Assembly (NCBI GenBank): GCA_031308135.1
Contig: JAHLJT010004567.1
Location: 135,980,991 to 136,044,990, forward strand
Length of the DNA: 64,000 nt
Origin: Acheta domesticus
Lineage: Eukaryota; Arthropoda; Insecta; Orthoptera; Gryllidae
Direction of reading: 5' to 3'
Of this stretch, positions 33,442 through 45,073 are shown piece by piece. The notes beneath the pieces are model-generated. The model had not been told where the DNA came from. It made no database searches and saw only the letters and a program-made list of their open reading frames with translations. The position numbers and the translations under genes are program-made. How positions within the stretch are numbered: position 1 is the stretch's first letter; each line of letters begins with the position of its first letter.

Positions 33442-33647
33442 AGCAGATCCGGCGGCTGGGCGACGCGCCGCTGCGCGACGTGCTGGACGCGCTGGGCGGG
33501 TGGCCCGTGACGCGCGCCAACTGGACGCCGCCCGCCTTCTCCGTGGAGACGCTGCTGGGGCGGCTGCGCGGAGAGTTCAACGAGGGCGTGCTCATCGAGC
33601 AGTGGGTGGGGCCCGACGACAAGAACTCGTCCGTGAACATCCTCCAG
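33442..33647 (+). CDS. Exon of an M13 (neprilysin-like) zinc metallopeptidase
   Basis: The exon encodes about 68 residues, including IRRLGDAPLRDVLDALGGWP, then NW, then LIEQWVGPDDKNSSVNILQ. This is the M13 ectodomain block PLxxlLxxlGGWPVxxxxW…LRxxxNxxxLIxxwVgpDxKNSSxnIlQ, which lies in the N-terminal helical domain well before the HExxH zinc site. The left border is the acceptor 'ctgttacag' (AG at 33440-33441), entering with the codon split 1+2. The right border is CAG followed by a GT donor (33648-33649), leaving after a complete Gln codon. Family members are mostly type II membrane or secreted enzymes that cleave small peptides. Codons are strongly GC-rich compared with the flanks. The preceding and following exons (CxxFyxfaCGxW and DQxxLgLPsRdYY) are not seen here. 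An alternative acceptor 2 nt downstream is possible. Confidence 0.88.
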
Positions 33648-34125
33648 GTGCGCTCAAAGTAAGGGAGGAGCAGACCAGCCTTCTCGACCACGCCCCCCCC
33701 CGCCACCCCCCTCCGCACTCGCCCTCTCGCTGCATCGCTCGCGCCCTTCACTCTTCCAGTGGCCTCGTTTGAGGTTGCGTTCTCGGGCTCACACTCCTCA
33801 CACGCTTTCGCCAAGGAACCACCCCTGTGCCTTCGGCGATACTTGATCCACTTTGTTGTACACACTCTGCTTCTAACAACTTGTAACTTGCCTATTAAAC
33901 CTACCTCTACCTGCCCCAAGGCCCGATCTCCTCCCTCGTCCTCTCCACCGCCTTCACTCCGGCCTCGCTTCTGCCCTTACCATAGTCTAAGCATGCATCC
34001 TTGTGTAGACAGTCGCTCACAACATGTTTCTAAGCTCTCCAATTCTCTTCTCCGTCACCTAACCTTTCTCTTCCCCCTCTTCTAGCCCCATATTCTCTCT
34101 ACTGTTTCCATTCTTCTCCTCAAGC
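33648..34125. other. Intron 3' of the peptidase exon
   Basis: Starts with GTGCGCTC (donor) and is C/T-rich. No further exon is recognised. Confidence 0.55.
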
Positions 34126-34345
34126 CTTCGCCCACGTTTTCGCCCACCCTCCTGCCCACCCCCATCCCGCCCACCCCCTGCCCACCCCCCTGCTCACCCA
34201 CTGCCCGCCCACCCCTGCCCACCCCCTGTCCCCTGCCCACCCCCCTGCCCACCCCCCCTGCCCACCCCCTGCCCGACCTCCTACCCGCCCGCCCCCTGCC
34301 CCCACCAATGCCCGTCAATCCCTGCCCCCCACCACCTGCCCCCTG
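34126..34345. repeat. C-rich minisatellite (CCCACCCCCTGC units)
   Basis: Degenerate tandem units 'cctgcccacccc', about 12-14 bp, nearly free of A/G. The Gly-rich minus-strand frames are by-products. Confidence 0.88.
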
Positions 34346-36130
34346 CCTTCCTATGCCAACCCTTCTGCCCACGCTCACAAGTCACATTTGCATTTCGTTC
34401 TCAATATTCACCTCTCTCTGTTTGTTTGTTCTTTACTTACCTCATTTATCCTTCTTTTTTTTCTCAAAAGTAAATCGTCACTTTTAGGCAAAATAGTCAC
34501 ATTCATCTGAGAGAATCCCACTTCATTTTTTCTTTCCCTTCGATAAGGTTGAAGACACTGTATCTATATCTATTAACAACAAATTCCTCCCCTTTTACCT
34601 TTCTATTATACCATATTCAATTCTAAACTTGCGCCATCGCGATAGAATTAATATTTAGATAGTTTAGTTTTAGATAGTAGTTTGCATGTAATTATATAGA
34701 AGTATTACAGAACTGGAGTGTTTTCATTAATTGTGTATTCTAAATGCGCTTTAAGATGTCTTCTCTCCTCTCGATAGGAATTTTTCATTTGCAGAAGACT
34801 AAAAAATTATCCGCACAAAATCTTTTTCGAAAAAGGATACTAACCAATGTGAATGTACTCTGTGGATGAATAAAAATTACCAAGCTTTTGTGCAATCTGT
34901 GCGATATAAAGGGCAAACTTCGAAGACAAATGGTTGTCTAGGTGCGATTTGAAGGCAGATTAATTGCAAATAATACAAAATGTTACCAAGAAGAGATACA
35001 CTAGTACCCAAACTATAAAAGACACAGGAGATTATTTTCCTTTGCCAATAAATCTCTTATTACGTCCATTGTTCTTCTGTTAACCATTGTTCTTTGCGCT
35101 CTGGATATTTAATGTGTAGGGAGAATCCTAATGGATACAATGCGTTGACTTGATGTACAACACACACCAAACTTCCCGTCAGCACCAGCATTCACAGAAT
35201 TTGATACTGCGCTAGGCCAGTAATGTAGGCATACATACCTAAAGTAAAGAAACAATGAGATAGCAGTTTTGAAAACTCGTATCATTCGATGGGTCCATCC
35301 AAGACCTATTTGATCGAAAACTTAGTTTTAAGAAGGGTGGTCATATTATTTTACAATAAATTACTTTAACATTGGACATTCTAAATCTCCTATGAGAATT
35401 TCACTAATCTCGTGCGATTGTGTTAAGGAAGGTTAAAACAAGATGAGGGATTTAAAAAGCGTTTAATATTGAATAAAAGCAAAGGGTTAATTGCTAAAAA
35501 TGTGTTATTAGAAGATGATCCCTCCTTTTCTAATACTTTTCAAGTTTTACTGACTGGGTACATTTTGGATCAACAACTTTTTTCAACACAAATACCTGTT
35601 TTTTAAATATTTTTGTTAATATATGATGATGAATATATGGGTTGAGAATATAGTTGTTCTTATTTGCAGGTAACTGAGGATTTTTTTGTTTTAATTAAAA
35701 ATATAAATACTGATATCTATTTATTCAGTTCCTTACGTAACATGTTTTGAATTTCATTCTCCCTCACTTTATACGCATCCATTTTACAACTCTGTAGCCT
35801 TATCTGTGAGTAGTAAACAGGCAACTAAATAAAAATAAACGTATTTTAAATGTGATGACTCAAACTCGCCAAAAATCAAGTTTTATTATTTTGAAATAAT
35901 AATTAGAATCAACAGTAAGTGGGAACAAAATGGTCCACTAAAATTTTAAAATATTTAATATATTAAATACGTAATAAACAAGTCCATAGGTGTAATCTTA
36001 TTACTAATAAAAGCATGATGGACAAATACATGAACTGTCAGAATTACATTTTAAAACCAATAAGGTTTTTTAAAACCGTCGACGCGCCACAATATATGAT
36101 TTGGGCACATGTTTTACCCACTCAGTAAAC
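34346..36130. other. AT-rich sequence, nothing recognised
   Basis: No coding exon, RNA gene or repeat structure is recognised. Confidence 0.45.
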
Positions 36131-36339
36131 GGCGGGTTAACACGATCTAAATGAATCACTGAAGAATAGGCCTCCTCCTCCACAAAATATACTACAACGA
36201 GGCCTATTCAAACGAGGGAGGGCAGGGGGAGGGAGGGGGTAGTTGGCGCGTGGGCGATCGATAGCCGAGAAGAAAGTGGCCCGTCCAAGCGCAGCGTCTG
36301 CTGCTGCTGTTGCTTGCGCTCCAGTCACGCGGGAACGGG

Positions 36340-36775
36340 ACGGCCGCCGCCACCCCCGCCGCCGCCCCAGCTGCCGCCCCCGCCACCGCCGCTGCCATCG
36401 CCCCCGCCCCCGCCACCGCCACCGCCCCCGCCACCGCCACCGCCACCGCCCCCGCCACCGCCATCGCCACCCGCCACCAGCCACCAGCCACCGCCACCCG
36501 CCCCCGCCCCCGCCACGGCCACGGCCACGGCCATCGCCACCGCCCCCCACCACCGCCCCCGCCCCCGACCCCGCCACTGCCACCCGCCACCGCCACCGCC
36601 ATCGCCACCCGCCACCGCCACCCGCCACCCGCCACCCGCCATCGCCACCGCCACCGCCACCCGCCACCCGCCACCGCCACCGGAACCCAACACCCGCCAC
36701 CGCCACCCGCCACCACCACCGCCATCGCCTCCGCCGCCCAGGCCGCCGTCGCCGCCACCATCGCCGCCGCAGGAG
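36340..36775. repeat. (CCGCCA)n / CCGCCACCGCCC hexamer array
   Basis: About 430 bp of CCGCCA, CCGCCC and CCACCCG units, with higher-order variation. It encodes only Pro, Ala/Thr/Pro or Arg/His runs on plus and Gly or Trp/Arg/Gly runs on minus. The CpG-rich flanks 36240-36340 and 36776-36960 are non-repetitive. Confidence 0.93.
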
Positions 36776-36959
36776 GAGGATCGTGTCGCCGGAAACGCGC
36801 TCTCCGCTTCCGCCGCTATTCACCGCAGGCGGGTGCTCGAATTTCCATTGAGACGCGGCACGGGGTGGGGGTCGGCCGCCGACCCTCAGACATCTGCGGG
36901 CGCCGCCGCGCCGCGGCCGGAACAAACGCAGGTAGAGGCAGGGCGCGTGCGGTTGTGAA

Positions 36960-37145
36960 GGAGTAGGAGGGAGCGGTTGTGGAGGAGGAGGAAGAGGAGG
37001 TGGAGAGATGGCGAGGGAGGTGGAGAAGACGGAAGTGAAGGTGGTGATAAAAGATGGGGGAGACGATTGAGGAACAAGAGGAGCCGAAAGCGGAGGAGGA
37101 GACGGTAGTCGAGGAAGTGAAGGTGGAGGAAAGACCGGGGATTGA
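36960..37145. repeat. Purine-rich (GGAGGA/GAAG) tract
   Basis: Degenerate 'gaggaggagg' and 'ggtggagaag' units lead directly into the 3' end of a SINE. Confidence 0.8.
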
Positions 37146-37149
37146 TTTT

Positions 37150-37612
37150 GATTGATTGATGATTCCGGTCGCATCAACTGCGAAGTTCTCTGGATCCGTA
37201 AGTGTGCATGCGTTTTCCCTCGAGAGATGATGGTGATATTCCCCCGCTGGATGGGGAGATCCGGCGCCGACCTACCGCGGACCTAGCGGGATTTCCTTTA
37301 ACCAGGTATCTTCCATCAGCGGGGCACCGCTCCAGCTAGGACAAACTAAGCTCCCGACTGATCTCCCGGCATGTGTGGTATTGTAACATAGACTAAAGAG
37401 GTACATCTTTACTCTATCATTGCAGTGCATCGAAGTTTAAATGTGGTAAGAAAAGGGTGAGGATAGGACCAGAAAGGGGAAGGATTGATTGCGCACACTC
37501 CGTGGCCAATTATTAGGTTACTGCTCCGGCATTCGGCTGGTATTGATACGAGAAACCACGGTAAACTACCAAACAGAGCTGTCTGTTGCTAGAATTCCCC
37601 CCCAGGCTTGAG
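37150..37612 (-). mobile_element. tRNA-derived SINE (family A), head missing
   Basis: A minus-strand copy. From its 3' end (left): the GATT-type tail, 'tgattccggtcgcatcaac', 'gatccggcgccgacctaccg', 'caggtatcttcc.tcagcgg', 'ctcccggcatgtgtggta', 'ctccggcattcggctgg' and 'ctagaattcccccccaggc'. It stops before the tRNA-like head. About 40 extra bp near 37390-37430 interrupt the alignment. Confidence 0.88.
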
Positions 37613-38400
37613 ACTAATATTAGAAAAGTAATGATTGATCCCCAATTTGAGCTACATAAACTTAAAATGAAACAGAAACTTAAAATGAAAATTAAGCGTA
37701 GAGTGCTTTTAATCCGGTCCTTACTGTATACGTTCCTAGCAAACAAAAAAGACCCAGATTATTAAACAATTGTGCTGAATTGTTTCAATATGCCAGCCAA
37801 TACGCTGAATGCTTTCAAGAAATTGAGATGTTTAATGATCTTAAGGTTTACTTTTTAAACAGTCATTAACAATTCTTTCCGGACGATTTAGATGATGTAA
37901 GTGAAGAACAAAGTGTGCGTTTTCATTAAAATCTGAACGTGATGAAAATACGTTATCAGGGATGCTGGAACACCAATGTGACGGGAGATTACTGTTCGTC
38001 ACTTCACCGAGAGGGTCAACAAACGGCGCAGAGGAGAACAAGCTATATCAGGGGCTTTAAAGAAAGGAGACAAACAAAATATGGACACGAATTTAATGTT
38101 AAGAATATAAAGCCATCTTCTCTGTTTAAATAAAGTTCTGTTGGTATTTTAGAGGATGTTTATTTTTAATTTTATTTGTATATATAGCATATTTTCTCAT
38201 ATCTTAATAGATCAAATTCTGACTAAACTGTGGGTGGTGGAAAGAAATAGAGTTCAGATGCGGATTTAGCAAAAGACAATAAAAATCAGCTATTAAGATT
38301 TAAAAAGTTTGTTGAAACCCTTTTTTTGTTGGCCAGTGTAATAAAACCAGATCAGGGATTGACAACAAAACGGAAAATCCTCGATGGACGTTGGAAACTC
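37613..38400. other. No recognised feature
   Basis: AT-rich with chance open frames. Confidence 0.4.
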
Positions 38401-39800
38401 CGAAAAACTACCCGGTGATGGTTGTGAGAAGAGCGAGCTCTATGAGAACGTAATTGCAATGTCGATGAGTCGGACCATGTGAGCAGTAAAAATAAAAAAG
38501 ACATCGAGGAAAGTCTGGATGGCGATGGCACAATGAGGAAGTGGAAGACGATAAAAGCGACATCTTTGACGTCGGTGAGGGCTGTGATTGCCGCCAGCGC
38601 AGTGACGACAGCGTGTGCGGTGTCGGCGATGATGTCGAGGCCGGCGGATTCGGTGGGAGGAAGTTGAATGATGGTTTAAGGATACTATGGAAACTCGAAG
38701 CTCAGTAGAGAAGGGAGGGTGGGGGGGGATGAGAATTTGTTGGTGGCGAGGGAAAGACCAAGACATGAGGGGGTTAATGCTACGGCTAACGCACACAACT
38801 TCCAACGCTGGTTGTCCTTTCCGATCCCCGGACACTCGTATTCGGGCAAAAGGGCATATCTCAGAAAAATTGAGCTATGTGTAGTAGCTTTTCTTTTATT
38901 TCAAAACTATTTACTTTAATTCTTTGAAACTAACTTTGAACTAATCAATGTATATCTTGTATCTCAAAATTAATTATTCAACAATATCTATACTAAAAGC
39001 ATTTCTTTTTGCTCTCCTGTAAAATTATGAAACAGAACTTACACCATTTTGCCAAACATGAGCGCGTGGACAGAGCGAACTCGAGGAAGATTCTTCTCGG
39101 CGTTCTTTCGCTTTCCTTTTCTCTCCGTCTACCTTTGCTTCATTATCATTTACTTCAAATTCATTATCTCTTTCACTCACAAAATTACTCATGGCCCTAC
39201 GAGGCTTTTACTTGTTATAAGGCTAACACTCCAATAAATAAACACCTACACTGAAGACAGTGAAGCAGTAAAATAGCGAGAACGGGTATAGCAGAATGCG
39301 GTTGCGTGAGAGGTGCAAATGGCGAAATTAGTGAGAAGAGATAACGTCAATGTAGCCTGTGAGGTCTTCGTCGTGACGAGGTCTGCGAAGACGGCAAAAT
39401 CGGTGAAATGCGATGGGTGGATGTTGCAACATTGGATATTATAATAAAATATTTATGGGACACGTAATCAATTACATAAAATATTTTAAGTTAAAAGTTA
39501 AAATTACAGACACCTCATTGGAGTTTAGTGCAGGCAACCTCTGAACGAAGAGCAACGACAAAGTAAGTAACATTAGGGAAAAGCGGGAGGCATGTGAAGG
39601 GAGCATGGTAGTCAAATTATTTGGGACTGCACAACATCGGAGGTGAGAAGGAAACATTAAGCGAGAAGCCGATGGGCTAAGTGGTAGCGATGCAAGTAGA
39701 AAATAAGGGGAGTCGCAAGTTTCACTTGATGGTACGAGCATAAGATTACGGAGAAAACGTTGTGAAGAAAGTGAAGGAAACCAGGCGAGGACGAAAGCCA
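38401..39800. other. Purine-skewed degenerate sequence and unassigned AT-rich stretches
   Basis: 38400-38770 and 39260-39440 are rich in GAG/GTGA/GCGA words on plus, like the array at 40780-40910. 38880-39250 is AT-rich. Open frames up to 130 codons on the minus strand show no domain. Confidence 0.4.
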
Positions 39801-40039
39801 TTAAATTTGTACGTTGTTCCAGTTCCCCTTATCGAGTCGCCGCTTCAGTCCGGCATCAGGAGTTAGTGAGAACGGCATTGTGAAAACAATGAAGCCGGGC
39901 CGCATAGCTGAGTTACCAGTGTTGTGTACATGGGTGCGGTCAGAACAGGAGTCTGCAGTAGCTTTGGCATTAGGAACAAAGAAGGCGGGAGAGAACGAAA
40001 AAAACTGGAGAACGCGAAGACAACAACGACCGTTGTATC

Positions 40040-40335
40040 TGCTCGTAGTTCCAAATCTCGCCACGGGAGCGCTGCTTCTGTCCGCTTGGTGCGAGCGAGC
40101 GCCGACCGGGGCGCGGACGTCGGCGAGTGGTTCGGGGCTTCGGGCGGCACGGCGGCGGCCGGGGGCTTTATTTTACATGAGAAATCCGCAATGAATGGCG
40201 AGGAGGCCCTGAGGGGGGATATCGGGCCCATCCATTTCCGGCCGCCGTCAAATTGGGGCGTTTTTCTTGGGCCGGCGCCGGAGCGGCGCGGCGCGGTGCC
40301 TCGGCTCTCGCCTTCTGCCTAAGGGCGCTACCCTG
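40040..40335. promoter_or_regulatory. Candidate regulatory CpG islet
   Basis: GC- and CpG-rich, non-repetitive, with AT-rich words in the middle: CTTTATTTTACATGAG, GCAATGAATGG and CAAATTGGGG. Open frames cross it in several phases without a recognisable protein. Confidence 0.28.
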
Positions 40336-40379
40336 CTACAGCATTGCCGGGGCGAGAAGTGGGAGGGATAAGTAGCATG

Positions 40380-40915
40380 GACCAACACGGACTGGCGAGG
40401 GCTGTGAGGGAGAGGAGAGATGTGCAGGAGGGACTAAAAGGAGGAACGGGATGGGAGGGTCAGAGGAGGCGAAATTAAAAACAGAAAAGAGACTTCAGTG
40501 AGAGGAGGTGAGGGGAGGGTAAGGGGAGTGAAGGGTAAGGGGAGGGGAGGGAAGGAGAGGGGAAGTGGAGGGGAGGAGAGTGTAAGGGGAAGGGAGGGTA
40601 AGGGGAGGAGAGGGTAGGCGGAGGAGAGGGTAGGGGGAGGGAAGGGTAAGGGGAGGGAGAGGGAGAGGATGGTAAGGGAATGGGGAGGGGAGGAGATGGG
40701 GTGAGGAGGGGATGTGTAGGGAGCGGACAGGTGGAGAGGGGAGAGAGCGGCTGAAACAGAACGGGATGGGAAGAGAGGACGAGGATGAAGAAAACTGTAA
40801 GTAGATAGTTGATGAGAACTGTGAGGGACATGAGGATGGCGAGGGCAGTGAGAACGAGATCACTGAGGACGGCGAGGTTAATGAGAATTGCGAGAGTGAT
40901 GAGGTTAGCGAGGAA
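40380..40915. repeat. G-rich minisatellite (GGGGAGGGTAAG units)
   Basis: From 40490 to 40700 degenerate units 'ggggagggtaaggggagg' follow each other. From about 40780 the motif changes to 'gatgagaactgtgagggac' type, period near 24-30 bp. Minus-strand frames encode Pro/Ser/Leu low complexity only. Confidence 0.85.
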
Positions 40916-43552
40916 ATCTTTATGTTATTTTATTTCATTGTATTTTGTTTGTTGTTATATTGTTGTATTGTTTATTTTATTATACTTACGTATTTTTGCA
41001 TATTATTGTATTTTATGATTTGCACTGATTGCTCATTTCCACAAACAAATTTGAAAACTAGCGTTCTTTACGCAGATTCCAACTCAAATCTTTGGATTCG
41101 CATCTTCGCAGGCGTCTCACGTGCGCAGTTGGCTTAGATTCCACAAACAAATTGTCAAAAAAGTTTCATATAGTTTCGGTCACAAAAGCGTCTTTATTGC
41201 GTATTTATAGTCTCGTATTTATAGCGTCTTCTCTTCATGTTTATTTGTTGTGTAGTTTCTCTTCTGTTCATGTTGTGCGTGCGACGGAGAACGTCAAGTT
41301 GTAGGTGAATTAGTTATTGGGTGGAACGGGGCAGGCGAATGGGATACGAGTATACCGGGTGTATAGTGAACAATACGCAAACGAAATTAAGCGGTTTTTC
41401 AAACTGAGAAATTATGCGGAAGGTCCGAAACAGGAACATGGAGGGGCCAAATGAATTTTAGACGCTGAAGGCCAGGGCTGGCAATGGGGAAACTGTTTGC
41501 AGAGAAGTTATAGACCTGGCTGGGTGAGTGGGAGAATAAACAGGGAGGGGGAGGGAGAAATGGATGGCGTTGGGAGAGACGCTTAGCACCTCCATCTTCA
41601 TTAAGTATGACTTGGCGGTACAGACCGCGCCCCGGCAAAACAATGTCTAGGGGACCAGCCATTCAAAGCACAAGCAACCCTCGGGCGGAATAACAAATTT
41701 TTCACCACTTCATTTGCCACGGATAGAACGGATGCTTAGAAAAATAATTGCTAAAAACTGTTGTGGAGCGATGAAGTATTTTTGAGGAACATACTGTTAA
41801 AGACTTGTTTGCGATTTTGAAATTATCTTTCTATTTTTTTCTCAATGAAATATGGAAATGCTATCTTAAGAAACCATGATATTGTTTTTTGTTTGCTTTT
41901 TTTAATTCTGCAACTTGTTCCTCTTTCTTTCAATAGTTTGCTGTTATACGGTTTGAGAATAATTGATTTGAACTAATTTGAAAGTGCTAACAAACACAGT
42001 GATTTTAATGTTTTTTTTCATTGTATTAGCAACCTACTTTACAGTCTTAACATGATCAACATGTTCATTAAAAAGGATATTCCTCAGGGATCGTGATTTA
42101 TTGCCTAATATTCTGGTAGAGCAGACCCTCCAACTTTCAAGCTATCTCGCAAGAAAGAATATTCATTTTTACACGCATAGAATTAAGAAGAATGTGTCAT
42201 TACGATGAAAATATGCTGCTCCCCCCTCATCTCAAACTTTGCAAATCTTATATTCTGGTAAGATAAAGTCTAATGAATTATAATCTAAAATTCTCCTGCT
42301 GATATGTTAAACAAAACAAACATTCAATTTTAGGCTCTGCTAATGATCATTTTCTCTTTCGTTTATATGTTTTTGAATTCATTCACTTGTATGGATAGCC
42401 GTATCAAATTCTTACTCAAATGTAGTATCATGAAGAAAATGACATTAAATGCCATAAGAAAAGATGAAAACAAAAAATGAAGCTGTGTGCAAAGTAAACG
42501 TGGAAGAAATTGTTGAAACTGTCCTGAATTTGGAAGTAAAAATAAAACTCCTGTTTACAATGTAAACATTAATTTAAGACTAATGAATGAAATTTTGGAA
42601 ATGTTGAGAAATTATCTTGTACACACAACCAAATAACAATCGAAAAGTAATCGAAATAAAATCTAGGCAAAAAGAAAAGTGTTAATGGAAAATATAGTAA
42701 TTTTCTAGAAAAATGTAGTAATATTAATATAAAAAATTGTATTGATTTAACAATTACAAATCAAAATATGAAAATAAAGGGACTGGAAGCGAGGTTAAAA
42801 TGTAAGATTTGTGTCTTACATAATATGATGGAAAAAGAAAGTTAACTGTTAGTGATATAGTGCATATTTGCTGCAATAGCGATTGAGTACTTTCCATACT
42901 AAAAGAGAAATTTTAGTATAATTATAGGAAATAAATAAATCAATAGGGTAAAAACGTTAAATGAAAATCAAGTGAAGAGTGAAGTGAAAGGTAAGATAAA
43001 TGTAAAGTGTAGTCTGCGAAGAACAAGTATTGAACAGTTAAAATTTTAAGTCAAGTGCATAGCAGTGTAGTGAAGTTGAGCGAAAGTGATATTTTTTCTC
43101 TCTTTTTCCAATTTTATTCACGTCTAGACCAAAACCAGATCAAACAAAACCGACACTCAAGTGAGATGGAAACGTAGGCAATCTAATCCTTAATGTAGTC
43201 ACTCTCTAGGTTACGTTTGCCAACCATTTTCGAAGAGAACTGAGAACGACTCTTTTATTCGACTGAAGGATATGGGCAGCTCTGCAATACGCAGCATTAG
43301 TGGATTCGCTGAATGATCGCACGTGCCTGGAATGGAGGAATGGGCGAAACGCCTCGTTTGCTGGGCAGTCCGCACACGAACGCACAAAATTATGGAGCAA
43401 TTGAGGAAGAGATAGATGGAAAAAGAGAATGAGACTGAAAGAAAATGAGAGGGATGGGAGAAGGAAGATCAATGAAGTGAATGCGAAAGTATAGGGATGA
43501 AAGTGGATATTTTCCTTCCGCAATTTAAAAGAATCTATATTACTAATTTCGG
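40916..43552. other. AT-rich sequence, nothing recognised
   Basis: 41280-41700 is less AT-rich but has no recognisable protein. 42400-43080 is A-rich on plus. 43390-43480 is a purine-rich stretch just before the 3' end of the next SINE. Confidence 0.4.
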
Positions 43553-43560
43553 ATATACGC

Positions 43561-44110
43561 TTTGATTCATTGATTAGTAGTGATTCCTGGCGCGTCAGCT
43601 GCTACGGTCATTATTTCCGTAACTGTAGTGTATTTTTTGCTCGGAAGATCTTGTCCCGCTGCTTGGCGAGATCCGGCGGCGACCTACCGTCGGCTAGCGG
43701 GGTTTTCTCCAACCAAGTATCTCCGCCTAGCGGGGTACCCCCAAACGGAACAACCTCTAAGCTCCCGATCGGTCTCCCGGCATGTGTGGTAGTGTAGTGC
43801 AGATTAGCGTAAGTGTGATTGTAAGGAATAAGGAAAGGACAAGGGAGAGGAAGGCAAGATCGCGCGTGGTCCTAGGCCTGTTTCTTAGGGTATTGCTCCG
43901 TCATTCGCCTGGTGTTGTTCGGATAAACAATGGAAAACTACCAATCAGAGCAGCCGGCCGCAAGAATTCCCCTGGAGACAGAGACAGAACTCGACCTAGC
44001 TGACAAGTTAGTGTCGAAAATCATGCCACTGTCGGGACTCAAACCCCAGGACCTCCCGGCCAGAGGCACTGTAGTGTTTCAGTTGGTGACCTGAGCCACG
44101 ACTCCCGAGT
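43561..44110 (-). mobile_element. Full-length tRNA-derived SINE (family A)
   Basis: The copy is flanked by the perfect 8-bp duplication ATATACGC (43553-43560 and 44111-44118). Read on minus, it starts with a tRNA-like head: TGGCTCAGGTCACC (A box, about 44098-44085) and GGGTTTGAGTCCCGAC (B box, about 44044-44029). The body has TTCGACACTAACTTGTCAGC, AGAATTC, GATCTTCCGAG and related blocks, and it ends in a short ATCA/AATG-type tail. At 550 bp it matches the copy at 19574-20129. The family probably depends on a LINE partner for copying. The plus-strand open frames of about 70 codons here are not genes. Confidence 0.94.
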
Positions 44111-44118
44111 ATATACGC

Positions 44119-44795
44119 ATGAATTGATGAAAAACTAAGCAGACTATAAATAAAACTATGCTGCCTCCGGTAATGTGAGATGTGCCAATGGTTTCGTTAG
44201 ATACCCAGAAACGCTGAATGTTTTTTAATGTCAAAAAAGTGAGACAGTTTCGATTTTGACTGAAAAATGGAAGTATATGTTTAAGTTAATTTACAAATTC
44301 TCTTCGTTCACAATTAAAATGTATTTGTTTTTCTAAATACTAACAAGAACTGTATCATTGTATTCGACGCTTCGAGAACTTTAGAATGATGGTGAAAAAT
44401 ATATTTATATTTAGAAAAGGAAAGTTACGTCAATATCTCTAATATTTTAAAAAATGTTCCAAACAAGAAAATGAAATACTGAAATATCTTTAAGTCGACC
44501 ACGTTATTAATACATTGCAATTGGTCTTTTAGAGGAGTGGTCTTCTTAAGGGGAAATCGCACTATTAAACTGTATTCACTTCTGCTGCTGCGACAAGTAC
44601 GCAAGGCATCATAATACTATTTTGGTTTCAAATGAAAGCGTTATCGTATCGTGCCAGTAAATTATTTTGATCAACTGTGTTTACTAATTAACATGATTAT
44701 AAAAGAGAATAGTACAGTGTGCTTTAAGAATTATCCTTCAGAAAATGCGTTTTTGACATAAGGTGGTTTGATTATCGTAATCTGGGGGTATTGTT
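44119..44795. other. Unassigned, AT-rich
   Basis: The words 'tggtcttttagaggagtggt' (about 44522) and 'ggtctttttaaagaggtgg' (about 45414) resemble each other on either side of the foldback MITE. They may be ends of an unrecognised DNA element into which the MITE inserted. Confidence 0.3.
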
Positions 44796-45073
44796 AGGGA
44801 GTTTGTGCCGTCTCAAACGTTCAAGCACTATCGATCTTCTTCTCATGCGCAGTTCACGTTTTGTATTACTTTGATGCATCTGCGGATGCGCAGATCTATA
44901 GTACTGTCCACTAAGCTGACACAAACTCTCTACTAGGGTGTTTTGGCAAGCCATAGCGAACAGTACTATCGATCTTCTGCGCATCCGCAGATGCACAAAA
45001 GTGATGCGAAACTTGAACTGCGCATGCGCAGAAGATTGATAGTGATGTCCGCTACGACGTGCTAAAACTCCCT
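44796..45073. mobile_element. Foldback MITE with two nested inverted repeat pairs
   Basis: The outer ends AGGGAGTTTGTGCCGTC and, inverted, AGGGAGTTTTAGCACGTC are imperfect terminal repeats of about 44 bp that also share CACTATCGATCTTC. An inner pair 'gcatctgcggatgcgcaga' / 'tctgcgcatccgcagatgc' is nearly perfect and followed by TAGTACTGT/ACAGTACTA. The length is 278 bp, non-coding. The candidate target duplication is only GTT, so the superfamily is unassigned. Confidence 0.82.

Noticed and set aside
36137..37177. A 346-codon minus-strand frame rich in Gly, Trp and Arg
   Set aside because: It is the reverse of the CCGCCA array plus flanks; no domain and no codon structure beyond the repeat.
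39814..40322. Overlapping plus and minus frames of 120-130 codons
   Set aside because: High CpG content lowers stop frequency; none resembles a known protein and they contradict each other in frame.
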